64,000 nucleotides of DNA from Streptomyces sp. H27-H5. Its GTDB lineage: Bacteria > Actinomycetota > Actinomycetes > Streptomycetales > Streptomycetaceae. The translations under genes were made by a program, and so were the position numbers. Below are positions 38,750-50,073 of this stretch, in pieces. Under the pieces are notes generated by a model. The model searched no databases. It was not told where the DNA came from and saw only the letters and a program-made list of their open reading frames with translations. Where the stretch lies: NCBI RefSeq assembly GCF_026627505.1, contig NZ_JAPNLK010000006.1:1-64000 (forward strand). The letters are read 5' to 3'. Position 1 is the first letter of the stretch; each line of letters opens with the position of its first letter.

Positions 38750-39792
38750 CCGGACGGAGTCTGAGACTGCGCCGCCTGCGCCGTCTCACCCCCGGGCGGG
38801 GGGAGGCCGGCGCGGGCCGTCGCCGCGGCGCCACGCCGAAGGTGGTCGCGCTGGGCGGCGGCCAAGGGCTGTCGGCCTCCCTCGCCGCCCTGCGGCGGAT
38901 CACCGGTGACCTCACCGCCGTGGTCACCGTCGCCGACGACGGCGGCTCCAGCGGCCGGCTCCGGGAGGAGCTCGGCGTGCTGCCGCCCGGCGACCTGCGC
39001 AAGGCGCTGGCCGCGCTGTGCGGCGACGACGAGTGGGGCCAGACCTGGGCCCGGGTCATCCAGCACCGCTTCCAGTCCCGCGGGGACCTGCACGAGCACG
39101 CCGTCGGCAACCTGCTGATCGTCGCCCTGTGGGAACAGCTCGGCGACCCCGTCCAGGCACTCGACCTGGTCGGCAAGCTGCTGGGCGCACAGGGCCGGGT
39201 GCTGCCGATGTCGGCGGTGCCCCTGGAACTCCAGGCGCTGGTCAAGGGGCACGATCCGGCCCGCCCGGACGACGTGGACACCGTCCGGGGGCAGGCCACC
39301 GTGGCCCTCACCCCGGGCGAGGTGCTCTCCGTACAGGTCGTGCCCGGCGACCCGCCGGCCGTGCCGGAGGCCGTCGCGGCCGTGCTCGACGCCGACTGGG
39401 TGGTGCTCGGACCGGGATCGTGGTTCTCCTCCGTGATCCCGCACCTGCTGGTGCCCGAACTGCTCGACGCGCTCATCGAGACGAAGGCCCGAAGGGTCCT
39501 CTCGCTGAACCTCGCGCCGCAACCCGGCGAAACAGAGGGCTTCTCTCCGCAGCGTCATTTGGAGGTTTTGGCCCGACACGCCCCTAAACTCGCCCTGGAC
39601 GTGGTGCTGGCCGACGAGGCCGCCGTGCCCGACCGCGAGTCCCTCTCCGATGCCGCGAAACGGTTCGGTGCCGCGGTCGAGCTGGCGCCGGTTGCCAGGC
39701 AGGACGGCTCTCCGAAGCACGACCCGGAGCTGCTGGCCGCCGCGTACGACCGTATTTTTCGGATGCATGGAAGGATCGGCCCATGGCGATGA
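38746..39792 (+). CDS. yvcK: YvcK/GlmR-family regulator
   Basis: A 348-residue CofD-like protein. It starts GTG at 38746, overlapping rapZ. The basic first 28 residues ([11 protein letters not shown]) precede [85 protein letters not shown] and the C-terminal segment. YvcK proteins bind UDP-sugars and adjust carbon flow into peptidoglycan, especially in gluconeogenic growth. The last 10 nt overlap whiA. The N-terminal basic extension could be missed if translation starts later, but the overlap with rapZ fits coupling. Confidence 0.94.
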   Translation: MTGRSLRLRRLRRLTPGRGEAGAGRRRGATPKVVALGGGQGLSASLAALRRITGDLTAVVTVADDGGSSGRLREELGVLPPGDLRKALAALCGDDEWGQTWARVIQHRFQSRGDLHEHAVGNLLIVALWEQLGDPVQALDLVGKLLGAQGRVLPMSAVPLELQALVKGHDPARPDDVDTVRGQATVALTPGEVLSVQVVPGDPPAVPEAVAAVLDADWVVLGPGSWFSSVIPHLLVPELLDALIETKARRVLSLNLAPQPGETEGFSPQRHLEVLARHAPKLALDVVLADEAAVPDRESLSDAAKRFGAAVELAPVARQDGSPKHDPELLAAAYDRIFRMHGRIGPWR

Positions 39793-40778
39793 CGCCTGCG
39801 GTGAAGGACGAGATCTCTCGCCTGCCCGTCACCCGGACCTGCTGCAGGAAGGCCGAGGTCTCGGCGATCCTCCGGTTCGCCGGTGGTCTGCACCTGGTGA
39901 GCGGCCGCATCGTCATCGAGGCGGAGCTGGACACGGGGGTCGCCGCCCGGAGACTGCGCAAGGACATCCTGGAGATCTTCGGCCATTCCTCGGACCTCGT
40001 CGTGATGGCTCCCGGCGGACTGCGCCGCGGCAGCCGCTTCGTCGTGCGCGTCGTCGCCGGCGGGGACCAGCTGGCACGCCAGACGGGCCTCGTGGACGGC
40101 CGGGGACGCCCCATCCGGGGCCTCCCGCCCCAGGTGGTCTCCGGGGCCACCTGCGACGCGGAGGCGGCCTGGCGCGGTGCCTTCCTGGCCCACGGCTCCC
40201 TCACCGAGCCGGGTCGGTCGTCCTCCCTGGAGGTCACCTGCCCCGGTCCGGAGGCCGCCCTGGCCCTGGTGGGCGCCGCCCGCAGGCTCTCCATCGCCGC
40301 CAAGGCGCGCGAGGTGCGCGGTGTCGACCGGGTCGTCGTCCGCGACGGCGACGCGATCGGGGCCCTGCTCACCCGGCTGGGCGCGCACGACTCGGTACTG
40401 GCCTGGGAGGAGCGGCGGATGCGCCGCGAGGTCCGCGCCACCGCCAACCGCCTGGCCAACTTCGACGACGCCAACCTGCGCCGCTCCGCCCGCGCCGCGG
40501 TGGCCGCCGGAGCCCGGGTGCAGCGCGCGCTGGAGATCCTCGGCGAGGAGGTCCCCGAGCACCTCGCGGCCGCCGGCCGGCTGCGCATGGAGCACAAGCA
40601 GGCCTCCCTGGAGGAGCTGGGTGCGCTCGCCGACCCGCCGCTGACCAAGGACGCGGTCGCCGGCCGGATCCGTCGCCTGCTGGCGATGGCCGACAAGCGG
40701 GCCCAGGACCTGGGCATCCCGGGCACCGAGTCGAACCTCGACCTCAGTGAGGAACTGGCCGACAACATGGCCGGCTGA
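39783..40778 (+). CDS. whiA: Sporulation regulator WhiA
   Basis: A 331-residue developmental transcription factor needed for sporulation septation in Streptomyces. The N-terminal LAGLIDADG-like domain is degenerate ([46 protein letters not shown]). The C-terminal HTH domain has [21 protein letters not shown] and [44 protein letters not shown]. The length is as expected. The start ATG at 39783 overlaps yvcK by 10 nt, so both are translated from one mRNA. A strong terminator follows at 40815. WhiA acts with WhiB on common promoters (known from the genus). Confidence 0.97.
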   Translation: MAMTPAVKDEISRLPVTRTCCRKAEVSAILRFAGGLHLVSGRIVIEAELDTGVAARRLRKDILEIFGHSSDLVVMAPGGLRRGSRFVVRVVAGGDQLARQTGLVDGRGRPIRGLPPQVVSGATCDAEAAWRGAFLAHGSLTEPGRSSSLEVTCPGPEAALALVGAARRLSIAAKAREVRGVDRVVVRDGDAIGALLTRLGAHDSVLAWEERRMRREVRATANRLANFDDANLRRSARAAVAAGARVQRALEILGEEVPEHLAAAGRLRMEHKQASLEELGALADPPLTKDAVAGRIRRLLAMADKRAQDLGIPGTESNLDLSEELADNMAG

Positions 40779-40814
40779 CCCTCGCGACGACGCGAGATCC
40801 CACCGTGGCCCCCG

Positions 40815-40848
40815 GGTGCCCGCACGAGTGAATCGTGCGGGCACCTTT
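40815..40848 (+). terminator. Terminator after whiA
   Basis: GGTGCCCGCACGA (40815-40827) pairs perfectly over 13 bp with TCGTGCGGGCACC (40833-40845) around loop GTGAA, followed by TTT. It ends the uvrC-whiA unit. Confidence 0.9.
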
Positions 40849-40932
40849 CGGCACGCCCCATTGACATGCGCATGGGCGGTCGTGAGCCTGTCGTCCGAAC
40901 GCTTTCGTGGCAGACGACGCCCAGGGGGGCAC

Positions 40933-43896
40933 ATGAGGCACCGCGCGAGATCGATCCTCGCCGCAAGCGCACTCGTCTTCGGAACCACACTGGCCGCACT
41001 GCCCGTCGCGGCCCAGGCGCAGCCCACCGCGGAGGACGGATCCGCCGCCTCCGACGAGGTGCGGGTCTACGACGCGGACATCACCCGCGAACAGGTCCCG
41101 CTGGTCCTCGCCGCCGGCCAGGACGCCCACGAACTCGCCGAACGGGCGCCCGAGCACGGGACCGCCAAGGTCGAGCTGTTCCTGACCGCCGGCCAGGCGA
41201 AGGAACTGGCGGCCCGCGGCGTGAGGCCGGTCGAGCGCAGGATCGCCGCCGGCGCGACGGCCCGCGCGAAGGCCGCCGGCGACGGGGTGTTCCGCCCGTA
41301 CAGCGGCAAGGGCGGCCTCCAGGAGGAGATCCTCCGTACCGCGCAGGAGAACCCGGCGCTCACCAAGGTCGTCTCCATCGGCAAGACCGTCCAGGGCAAG
41401 GACATCCTCGCCCTCAAGGTCACCAAGAACGCCAAGCAGGCCAAGGACGGCGGCAAGCCCGCCGTCCTGTACATGTCGAACCAGCACGCCCGCGAGTGGA
41501 TCACCCCCGAGATGACCCGGCGGCTGATGCACCAGACCCTCGACGGCTACGGCAAGGACGCCCGGATCACCAGGCTGGTCGACAACACCGAGCTGTGGTT
41601 CCTGCTCTCCGCCAACCCGGACGGCTACGACCACACCTTCACCGCCGACTCCGCCCGCCTGTGGCGCAAGAATCTGCGCGACAACAACGGCGACGGAAAG
41701 ATCACGGCCGGCGACGGCGTCGACCTCAACCGCAACTTCCCCTACAAGTGGGGCTACGACAACGAGGGTTCCTCGCCGAACCAGGCGAGCGAGACCTACC
41801 GCGGCCCCAAGGCCGGTTCCGAGCCCGAGACCGCGGCGCTCGACCGGTTCGAGAAGCGCATCGGCTTCGAGTACGCCATCAACTACCACTCCGCGTCCGA
41901 ACTCCTCCTCTACGGAGTCGGCTGGCAGGTGGCCACCCCGACCCCCGACGACGTCGCCTACAAGGCGCTCGCCGGGACCCCCGAGAACCCGGCCGTCCCC
42001 GGCTACCACCCACAGCTCTCCTCCGAGCTGTACACCACGAACGGCGAGGCCGACGGACACGCCGCCAACGTCAACGGCGTCATGATGTTCACGCCGGAAA
42101 TGACCACCTGTCAGACGGCCGCCGCGAGCGACCCGAACGACCGGTGGAAGCCCGAGGACTGCGCCTCCGGATTCAACTTCCCGGACGACGAGAGGCTGAT
42201 CCAGGCCGAGTTCGCCAAGAACGTCCCCTTCGCGCTCGCCGTCGGCGAGAGCGCCGCGCGCCCCGACCAGCCGGCCTCCTCCGTCGGCCTGAAGGCCGCC
42301 GACTTCACCGTGGACCCGTTCACCACGTCCTACGTCGCCCGCGGCGAGGACCAGACGGTCGCCGTCACCGCCCGCAAGGCCCTCAAGGACAAGGAACTCA
42401 ACTTCCGGATCAACGGCGGCCGCACCCACGGCGAGGGACTCAAGGCCTGGAAGGGCGGCGAGACCTACGGCGGCGAGGACAACAACTGGTTCGACGAGTA
42501 CCGGGCCAAGGTCGACGGCGCCAGGCCCGGCGACAAGGTCGAGGTCTGGTTCACCGGCCGCGACCGCTCCGGCAAGCGGGTCTCCAGCGAGCACTTCACG
42601 TACACCGTGGCCGAGCGGCCCCGGGCGGACGTCCTGGTGATCGCCGAGGAAGGCGCCCCGGCACAGCACGCGCGGACGTACGTCGACGCGCTGCGCGCCA
42701 ACGGGCGGTCCGCCGCCGTCTGGGACGTCGCCGTCCAGGGCGCCCCGCACCCCCTCGGAGTCCTCTCGCACTTCCGCACGGCCGTCCACTACACGGGAGC
42801 CGAGAGCCCCGGCGGTGACACCCAGCTGGCGATCCGCGACTTCCTCAACGAGGGCGGCAAGCTGATCGAGGCCGGCGAACTGGCCGGCGGCAACGCCCAG
42901 GTCGGCCCCGCCGTCACCAACGACTTCAGCCAGTACTGGCTCGGCGCCTACGGCCGGGCCGGCGTGAGCGCCCCCACCGGCTTCACCGGAGCCGGCGGCC
43001 TCGCCGGGGCCACGGGCGGCCTCGGGGACGCGGCGGGCAACCCGCTGAACGCGCCCGGCTCCTACACCGTCACCTCGGACACCCTGCCGGCCGCGCAGTT
43101 CCCGCGGTTCAAGAGCGCCCAGGCGGGCCAGTACGCCGGGGTCGTCAACCCGTACGCCCCCTACGCCGGCGCCGGCATGGCCTCGGCCCTGCACACCGAC
43201 GACGACTGGAAGCGGCTGACCCGGACCGTGGACCTCACCAAGGTCTCCGCCGCCGACAAGCCGGCCCTGCGCATGGCCCTGAACTGGAACACCGAGGAGG
43301 GCTACGACCACGCCGCCCTGGAGGCCCGCACGGCCGGCGGCGAGGACTGGACGACCCTGCCCGAGGCGAACGGCCTGACCAGCGCCGCGGTCCCGACCGA
43401 GTGCGAGGGCGGGTTCCTGCTGAACGGCCACCCGTTCCTGCGCCACTACCTGACGCTCGACGCCGGCGGCTGCGCCTCGCAGGGCACCAGCGGGGCCTGG
43501 AACAGCTTCACCGGATCCTCCGGCGGCTGGAAGCAGGTCTCCTTCGACCTGAGCGCGTACGCCGGCAAGACCGTCGAGGTCTCGCTGTCCTACGTCACCG
43601 ACCCGGGATCGGGCGGCCGCGGCGTCTTCGCGGACGAGGCGCGGCTGAACGCGGCCGGAGCCGACCAGGCCGTCGAGGGCTTCGAGACCTCGCTGGGCGC
43701 CTGGGGTACCGGGCCCGCACCTGCCGGAAGTCCCGACGTTCCGGGCGATTGGTCCCGGTCCGGGGAGCTGTTCAAGTCGTACGCGGCGGTGACTACGCGT
43801 GACACCGTTCTGGTCGGTTTCGGCCTGGAACACCTGCCGACCGCGAAGGACCGAGCCGTACTCGTCGGTAAGGCGCTCCGTTCACTGAACCACTGA
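40933..43896 (+). CDS. Large secreted M14 zinc carboxypeptidase
   Basis: A 987-residue extracellular peptidase. Signal peptide: RHRARSILAASALVFGTTLAALPVAAQA. A prodomain-like region precedes the M14 domain: QHAREWITPEM with zinc ligands H185 and E188, ANPDGYDHTF, DLNRNFPYKWGYD and the third ligand H319 in AINYHSAS. The expected zinc triad is intact. Beyond about residue 450 it has beta-sandwich and jelly-roll regions (FTVDPFTTSYVARGED, an alpha/beta segment ADVLVIAEEGAPAQHARTYVDALRANG, and a C-terminal fold with SGGWKQVSFDLSAYAGKTVEVSLSY). This large C-terminal part is found in a group of Streptomyces carboxypeptidases. The start ATG follows CAGGGGGGC. It probably aids protein scavenging. Confidence 0.93.
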   Translation: MRHRARSILAASALVFGTTLAALPVAAQAQPTAEDGSAASDEVRVYDADITREQVPLVLAAGQDAHELAERAPEHGTAKVELFLTAGQAKELAARGVRPVERRIAAGATARAKAAGDGVFRPYSGKGGLQEEILRTAQENPALTKVVSIGKTVQGKDILALKVTKNAKQAKDGGKPAVLYMSNQHAREWITPEMTRRLMHQTLDGYGKDARITRLVDNTELWFLLSANPDGYDHTFTADSARLWRKNLRDNNGDGKITAGDGVDLNRNFPYKWGYDNEGSSPNQASETYRGPKAGSEPETAALDRFEKRIGFEYAINYHSASELLLYGVGWQVATPTPDDVAYKALAGTPENPAVPGYHPQLSSELYTTNGEADGHAANVNGVMMFTPEMTTCQTAAASDPNDRWKPEDCASGFNFPDDERLIQAEFAKNVPFALAVGESAARPDQPASSVGLKAADFTVDPFTTSYVARGEDQTVAVTARKALKDKELNFRINGGRTHGEGLKAWKGGETYGGEDNNWFDEYRAKVDGARPGDKVEVWFTGRDRSGKRVSSEHFTYTVAERPRADVLVIAEEGAPAQHARTYVDALRANGRSAAVWDVAVQGAPHPLGVLSHFRTAVHYTGAESPGGDTQLAIRDFLNEGGKLIEAGELAGGNAQVGPAVTNDFSQYWLGAYGRAGVSAPTGFTGAGGLAGATGGLGDAAGNPLNAPGSYTVTSDTLPAAQFPRFKSAQAGQYAGVVNPYAPYAGAGMASALHTDDDWKRLTRTVDLTKVSAADKPALRMALNWNTEEGYDHAALEARTAGGEDWTTLPEANGLTSAAVPTECEGGFLLNGHPFLRHYLTLDAGGCASQGTSGAWNSFTGSSGGWKQVSFDLSAYAGKTVEVSLSYVTDPGSGGRGVFADEARLNAAGADQAVEGFETSLGAWGTGPAPAGSPDVPGDWSRSGELFKSYAAVTTRDTVLVGFGLEHLPTAKDRAVLVGKALRSLNH

Positions 43897-44050
43897 GCCG
43901 CACCCCTCCCGACGCTCACCGTGAGTGACGGGGGCGAAGGTCCCGGAGGTCCCGCGCCGGCGCTTGCGGTGCCGGACCTCCCTGGCGGACAAGGGTGTGT
44001 CAGTCCCCGGCCGATGTCACTCCGAAGCTCACGGAGAGGTAGGGTCGTAA

Positions 44051-45121
<1,071 letters not shown>

Positions 45122-45272
45122 GGGTCACCAAGGTTTCAGGGCAAGGCACCACGATGTAGGCACAGGGCTCGGGCAGCGCGATGAAGCGCTGTGCGGGCCC
45201 TGTGGCTTGCCTCGTCCCTCTCGCCCCGCACGGGCACAAGGCCCTGCGTGGGGAAAAGGAGCAGAAAGACAC

Positions 45273-46484
45273 ATGAAGACGATCGACGAACTTCTCGCCG
45301 AGGGCGTCTCCGGCAAGCGGGTCTTCGTCCGGGCCGACCTCAACGTGCCGCTGGCCGAAGGCAAGATCACCGACGACGGCCGCATCCGCGCCGTCCAGCC
45401 GACCATCGCGAAGCTCGCCGAAGCCGGCGCCCGCGTGGTCGTGGCCTCGCACCTGGGCCGTCCCAAGGGCGCCCCGGACCCGGCCTTCTCGCTGGCCCCC
45501 GCCGCGGTCCGCCTCGGCGAACTGCTCGGCAAGAACGTCGCGTTCGCCACGGACACCGTCGGCGCCTCCGCCAAGGAGACCGTCGCGGCGCTCGCCGACG
45601 GCGAGGTCGCCCTCATCGAGAACCTGCGCTTCAACGCCGGCGAGACCTCGAAGGACGACGCCGAGCGCGGCGCCTTCGCGGACCAGCTCGCCGAGCTCGC
45701 CGACGTCTACGTCGGCGACGGCTTCGGCGCCGTGCACCGCAAGCACGCTTCGGTCTTCGACCTCCCCGCGCGCCTGCCGCACGCGGTCGGCTACCTCATC
45801 GCCGCCGAGATCGACGTCCTGAAGAAGCTGACCGCCGAGGTCAAGCGCCCGTACGTGGTCATCCTCGGCGGCGCCAAGGTCTCCGACAAGCTCGCCGTCA
45901 TCGACGAGCTGCTCGGCAAGGCCGACCGCCTCCTCATCGGCGGCGGCATGGCCTACACCTTCCTCCACGCCAAGGGCCACGAGGTCGGCATCTCCCTGCT
46001 CCAGAAGGACCAGGTGGACGTCGTCAAGGAGTACATGGAGCGCGCCGAGGCCAACGGCGTCGAGCTGGTCCTCCCCGTCGACATCCTCGCCTCCACGGAC
46101 TTCCCCGACCTCAAGGGCAAGACCCCCGCGGAGTTCATCACCGTCGACGCGGACAAGATCCCCGCCGACAAGGAGGGTCTGGACATCGGTCCCAAGACCC
46201 GCGAGCTGTACGCGTCGAAGATCGCCGACGCGGAGACCGTCTTCTGGAACGGTCCCGTGGGCGTCTTCGAGCACCCCGACTACGCCGGCGGCACCCGCGC
46301 GATCGCGCAGGCCCTCGTCGACAGCGACGCGTTCACCGTGGTCGGCGGCGGGGACTCCGCCGCCGCCGTGCGTACGCTCGGCTTCGACGAGAACGCTTTC
46401 GGCCACATCTCGACCGGTGGCGGCGCCTCCCTCGAATACCTCGAGGGCAAGACGCTCCCCGGCATCGCCGCACTGGAGGTCTGA
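45273..46484 (+). CDS. pgk: Phosphoglycerate kinase
   Basis: A 403-residue enzyme converting 1,3-bisphosphoglycerate and ADP to 3-phosphoglycerate and ATP. The signature RVFVRADLNVPLAEGKITDD is at the N-terminus, then VVASHLGRPKG, GEVALIENLRFNAGE, VVILGGAKVSDKLAVIDELL, LLIGGGMAYTFL and the nucleotide-site motif FGHISTGGGASLEYLEGKTLPGI near the end. Full length. The start ATG at 45273 follows AAAAGGAGCAG. The upstream 151 nt after gap lack a strong terminator, so it is probably co-transcribed. tpiA starts 6 nt after the stop. Confidence 0.98.
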   Translation: MKTIDELLAEGVSGKRVFVRADLNVPLAEGKITDDGRIRAVQPTIAKLAEAGARVVVASHLGRPKGAPDPAFSLAPAAVRLGELLGKNVAFATDTVGASAKETVAALADGEVALIENLRFNAGETSKDDAERGAFADQLAELADVYVGDGFGAVHRKHASVFDLPARLPHAVGYLIAAEIDVLKKLTAEVKRPYVVILGGAKVSDKLAVIDELLGKADRLLIGGGMAYTFLHAKGHEVGISLLQKDQVDVVKEYMERAEANGVELVLPVDILASTDFPDLKGKTPAEFITVDADKIPADKEGLDIGPKTRELYASKIADAETVFWNGPVGVFEHPDYAGGTRAIAQALVDSDAFTVVGGGDSAAAVRTLGFDENAFGHISTGGGASLEYLEGKTLPGIAALEV

Positions 46485-46490
46485 ACCAAA

Positions 46491-47267
46491 GTGACTTCGC
46501 GTACCCCGCTGATGGCGGGCAACTGGAAGATGAACCTCAACCACCTCGAGGCCATCGCGCACGTCCAGAAGCTCGCGTTCGCCCTGGCCGACAAGGACTA
46601 CGACGCCGTCGAGGTCGCGGTGCTGCCGCCCTTCGTCGACCTGCGTTCGGTCCAGACCCTGGTCGACGGCGACAAGCTGAAGATCAAGTACGGCGCCCAG
46701 GACATCTCGGCGCACGACTCCGGTGCCTACACCGGCGAGATCTCCGGCCCCATGCTGTCGAAACTGAAGTGCGCGTTCGTGGCCGTCGGCCACAGCGAGC
46801 GCCGCCAGTACCACGGCGAGAACGACGAGATCTGCAACGCCAAGGTCAAGGCCGCCTTCAAGCACGGGATCACCCCGATCCTCTGCGTCGGCGAGGGCCT
46901 GGACGTCCGCAAGGCCGGCGAGCAGGTCCCGCACACGCTGGCCCAGGTCGACGGCGGACTGAAGGACGTACCGGCCGAGCAGGTCGAGTCCATCGTCATC
47001 GCGTACGAGCCCGTGTGGGCCATCGGCACCGGTGAGGTCGCCACCCCCGAGGACGCGCAGGAGGTCTGCGGGGCGATCCGCGGACGCCTCGCCGAGCTGT
47101 ACTCCCAGGAGCTGGCCGACAAGGTCCGCATCCAGTACGGCGGCTCGGTGAAGTCCGGCAACATCGCCGCGATCATGGCGCAGCCCGATGTCGACGGCGC
47201 GCTCATCGGCGGCGCCGCGCTGGACGTGGACGAGTTCGTCAAGATCGTCCGGTTCCGCGACCAGTGA
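46491..47267 (+). CDS. tpiA: Triosephosphate isomerase
   Basis: A 258-residue TIM-barrel enzyme interconverting dihydroxyacetone phosphate and glyceraldehyde-3-phosphate. It contains [11 protein letters not shown] (catalytic Lys), [10 protein letters not shown] (electrophilic His), [22 protein letters not shown] (catalytic Glu and loop 6) and [11 protein letters not shown] with [10 protein letters not shown] (phosphate site). The start GTG at 46491 lies 6 nt after pgk, so translation is coupled. A 129-nt gap with a large hairpin follows before secG. Confidence 0.98.
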   Translation: MTSRTPLMAGNWKMNLNHLEAIAHVQKLAFALADKDYDAVEVAVLPPFVDLRSVQTLVDGDKLKIKYGAQDISAHDSGAYTGEISGPMLSKLKCAFVAVGHSERRQYHGENDEICNAKVKAAFKHGITPILCVGEGLDVRKAGEQVPHTLAQVDGGLKDVPAEQVESIVIAYEPVWAIGTGEVATPEDAQEVCGAIRGRLAELYSQELADKVRIQYGGSVKSGNIAAIMAQPDVDGALIGGAALDVDEFVKIVRFRDQ

Positions 47268-47319
47268 CCGGTGTGACCATCGCAGCGAGTATGCGGTAGG
47301 GCGGATCCGTCGTACCCTT

Positions 47320-47360
47320 GCGGGGGCCAGGAGGCTGAACCACCAGCCACTGGCCCCCGC
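47320..47360 (+). terminator. Hairpin between tpiA and secG
   Basis: GCGGGGGCCAG (47320-47330) pairs with CTGGCCCCCGC (47350-47360). Inside the loop GGCTG (47333-47337) can pair with CAGCC (47344-47348), extending the structure. It may be a partial terminator or attenuator that lowers secG expression relative to the glycolytic genes. Confidence 0.6.
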
Positions 47361-47396
47361 GCACATCCCGGAAAAGCCAGAAAGTAGGAATCAGCC

Positions 47397-47633
47397 GTGA
47401 TTATGGGGTTCTCGATCGCCCTGATCGTCTTCAGCGCCCTGCTGATGCTGCTCGTGCTGATGCACAAGGGCAAGGGCGGCGGCCTTTCCGACATGTTCGG
47501 CGGCGGCATGCAGTCGTCGGTCGGCGGTTCCTCGGTCGCCGAGCGCAACCTGGACCGCATCACCGTCGTGATCGGTCTGCTCTGGTTCGCCTGCATCGTG
47601 ACGCTCGGTCTGATGATGAAGTCGACCAGCTGA
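47397..47633 (+). CDS. secG: Preprotein translocase subunit SecG
   Basis: A 78-residue membrane protein of the SecYEG channel. It has two transmembrane helices, IMGFSIALIVFSALLMLLVLMHKGKGGG and LDRITVVIGLLWFACIVTLGLMM. The loop between has the SecG hallmark HKGKGGGLSDMFGGG and a Ser/Gly stretch. The start GTG at 47397 follows AAGTAGGAATC. The position after tpiA is the usual one in actinobacteria. Confidence 0.96.
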   Translation: MIMGFSIALIVFSALLMLLVLMHKGKGGGLSDMFGGGMQSSVGGSSVAERNLDRITVVIGLLWFACIVTLGLMMKSTS

Positions 47634-47804
47634 CCGTTCCGGCCATTCCGGCGGTCCGGCGGGCTCTCCCCGGCCTATCATGGGCCTTTGCGGGGGCGGT
47701 CCTTCCAGTTCCTGGACGGTCGCCCGGTCTTCCGTGACTCGGGCGCCCGCGGCAGCGGACCTCCCCTCGCACTCCGCGGCACCATCACGCAGGGAGTTAC
47801 GACC

Positions 47805-48140
47805 GTGGCAAGTGGCAACGCGATCCGTGGCAGTCGGGTCGGAGCGGGGCCGATGGGCGAGGCCGAGCGCGGTGAGTCCGCGCCCCGCCTGCGCATCTCC
47901 TTCTGGTGCTCGAACGGGCACGAGACACAGCCCAGCTTCGCCAGTGACGCGCAGGTGCCGGACACCTGGGACTGCCCGCGCTGCGGGTTCCCGGCCGGCC
48001 AGGACCGGGACAACCCGCCGGCTCCGCCGCGCACCGAACCGTACAAGACGCACCTGGCGTACGTGCGGGAGCGGCGCACCGATGCCGACGGCGAGGCGAT
48101 CCTCGCCGAAGCCCTCGCCAAGTTGCGCGGCGAGATCTGA
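47805..48140 (+). CDS. RbpA-family RNA polymerase-binding protein, divergent paralogue type
   Basis: A 111-residue protein with the RbpA architecture: N-terminal NAIRGSRVGAGPMGEAERGESAPRL, a zinc-ribbon-like core FWCSNGHETQPSFASDAQVPDTWDCPRCG (C..H..CxxC), and a C-terminal sigma-interaction helix region KTHLAYVRERRTDADGEAILAEALAKLRGEI. In the main RbpA, as I recall it, the sequences differ clearly (RALRGTRLV..., THWDMLMERR), so this is probably the second RbpA-family member (RbpA-like), whose sigma partner is unknown. The start GTG at 47805 follows AGGGAGTTACGACC. It is monocistronic between secG and pgi with its own terminator. Confidence 0.85.
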   Translation: MASGNAIRGSRVGAGPMGEAERGESAPRLRISFWCSNGHETQPSFASDAQVPDTWDCPRCGFPAGQDRDNPPAPPRTEPYKTHLAYVRERRTDADGEAILAEALAKLRGEI

Positions 48141-48187
48141 ACCGTTCGAACCTCGGCCTCCGGCCGGTTCGCACTCAAGAGTGACTT

Positions 48188-48234
48188 GGGGCCCGGCCCC
48201 GCGGAGGACACGAACCCGCGGGCCGGGCCCCTTT
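48188..48234 (+). terminator. Terminator after the RbpA-family gene
   Basis: GGGGCCCGGCCCCGCGG (48188-48204) pairs with CCGCGGGCCGGGCCCC (48216-48231) with one bulged C and an 11-nt loop, followed by TTT. Confidence 0.85.
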
Positions 48235-48307
48235 GTGCGTGTTGGCCCCCTTCACATCCCTTAGGTTGGGGCGTGGCGGGGCACGACAGGACGGAAGAAG
48301 TGGGTTG

Positions 48308-49972
48308 ATGTCCGAGATGAACGCAGACACCCGTACGAGGCTGAACCGGACACCCGAGTGGCTCGCACTCGGCAAGCACCGGGAAGAGCTGGGGCAGACG
48401 CATCTGCGGGAGCTGTTCGAGGCGGATCCGGGCAGGGGCACCGGCTACACGCTGCGGGTCGGCGATCTGCACATCGACTACTCGAAGCACCTCGTGACGG
48501 ACGAGACGCTCGCGCTGCTGCGCGCACTGGCCTCGGCGACCGGTGTGGCCGAGCTGCGCGACGCGATGTTCCGCGGCGAGAAGATCAACACGACGGAGGA
48601 CAGGGCGGTCCTGCACACCGCCCTGCGCGCCCCGAGGGACGCGGTGATCGAGGTGGACGGCGAGAACGTCGTCCCCGACGTGCACACCGTCCTCGACAAG
48701 ATGGCCGCGTTCTCCGACCAGGTCCGGTCGGGCAAGTGGACCGGCTTCACCGGCAAGCGCATCAAGAACGTCGTCAACATCGGCATCGGCGGCTCCGACC
48801 TGGGCCCGGCGATGGCGTACGAGGCGCTGCGCGCCTTCGCCGACCGCGGGCTGACGCTGCGTTTCGTCTCCAACGTGGACGGCGCCGACCTGCACGAGGC
48901 GGTACGGGACTTCGACCCGGCGGAGACGCTGTTCATCATCGCGTCGAAGACCTTCACCACGATCGAGACCATCACCAACGCCACCTCGGCGCGGGACTGG
49001 CTGCTCGCGGGGCTGGGCGGTGACCAGAGCGCCGTGGCACGGCACTTCGTGGCGCTGTCCACCAACGCCGAGAAGGTCACCGGGTTCGGCATCGACCCGG
49101 CCAACATGTTCGAGTTCTGGGACTGGGTCGGCGGGCGCTACTCCTTCGACTCCGCGATCGGCCTCTCGCTGATGATCGCGATCGGCCCGGACGCCTTCCG
49201 GGAGATGCTGGACGGCTTCGCGGCCATGGACCGGCACTTCCGGACCGCGCCGCCGGAGGAGAACGCGCCGCTGCTGATGGGCTTGTTGGGGGTCTGGTAT
49301 GGCGGGTTCTTCGACGCTCAGTCGCACGCGGTGCTGCCGTACAGCCACTACCTGTCGCGGTTCACGGCCTACCTCCAGCAGCTGGACATGGAGTCCAACG
49401 GCAAGTCGGTGGACCGGGACGGCAACCCGGTGGACTGGCAGACCGGACCGGTGGTGTGGGGCACGCCCGGCACGAACGGGCAGCACGCCTACTACCAGTT
49501 GATCCACCAGGGAACGAAGCTGATCCCGGCGGACTTCATCGGCTTCGCCAGGCCGGTGGCGGAACTCTCCGCGCCGCTGAAGGCCCAACACGACCTGCTG
49601 ATGGCGAACTTCTTCGCGCAGACGCAGGCCCTGGCCTTCGGCAAGACCGCCCAGGAGGTCCGGGCGGAGGGCGTCGACGAGGCGCTGGTCGCCCACAAGA
49701 CGTTCGCGGGCAACCACCCCACGACGACGATCCTCGCGACCGAGCTGACGCCCGGCGTACTGGGGCAGCTGATCGCCCTGTACGAGCACAAGGTGTTCGT
49801 CCAGGGCGCGGTGTGGAACATCGACTCCTTCGACCAGTGGGGAGTCGAACTCGGCAAGGTGCTCGCCAAGCGGGTGGAGCCGGCGCTGACCGAAGGGGCG
49901 GACGTGGAGGGCTTCGACGCCTCGACGCGGGCCCTCGTCGCGACGTACCGCTCGCTGCGCGGCCGGTCCTGA
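48308..49972 (+). CDS. pgi: Glucose-6-phosphate isomerase
   Basis: A 554-residue enzyme linking glucose-6-P and fructose-6-P. Signatures: [102 protein letters not shown] and [25 protein letters not shown]. Length and active-site Glu/Lys positions are normal. The start ATG at 48308 follows GGAAGAAG. It converges with the pentose phosphate operon, and both stops flank the giant G/C hairpin. Sitting beside zwf and tkt, it is the branch point between glycolysis and the pentose phosphate pathway. Confidence 0.98.
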   Translation: MSEMNADTRTRLNRTPEWLALGKHREELGQTHLRELFEADPGRGTGYTLRVGDLHIDYSKHLVTDETLALLRALASATGVAELRDAMFRGEKINTTEDRAVLHTALRAPRDAVIEVDGENVVPDVHTVLDKMAAFSDQVRSGKWTGFTGKRIKNVVNIGIGGSDLGPAMAYEALRAFADRGLTLRFVSNVDGADLHEAVRDFDPAETLFIIASKTFTTIETITNATSARDWLLAGLGGDQSAVARHFVALSTNAEKVTGFGIDPANMFEFWDWVGGRYSFDSAIGLSLMIAIGPDAFREMLDGFAAMDRHFRTAPPEENAPLLMGLLGVWYGGFFDAQSHAVLPYSHYLSRFTAYLQQLDMESNGKSVDRDGNPVDWQTGPVVWGTPGTNGQHAYYQLIHQGTKLIPADFIGFARPVAELSAPLKAQHDLLMANFFAQTQALAFGKTAQEVRAEGVDEALVAHKTFAGNHPTTTILATELTPGVLGQLIALYEHKVFVQGAVWNIDSFDQWGVELGKVLAKRVEPALTEGADVEGFDASTRALVATYRSLRGRS

Positions 49973-49977
49973 TCCGG

Positions 49978-50057
<80 letters not shown>

Positions 50058-50073
50058 GTTCGGACGCGGAAGG

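Noticed and set aside
40744..43833. 1029-codon minus-strand frame opposite the carboxypeptidase
   Set aside because: Antisense shadow; the plus strand encodes a complete M14 peptidase with signal peptide.
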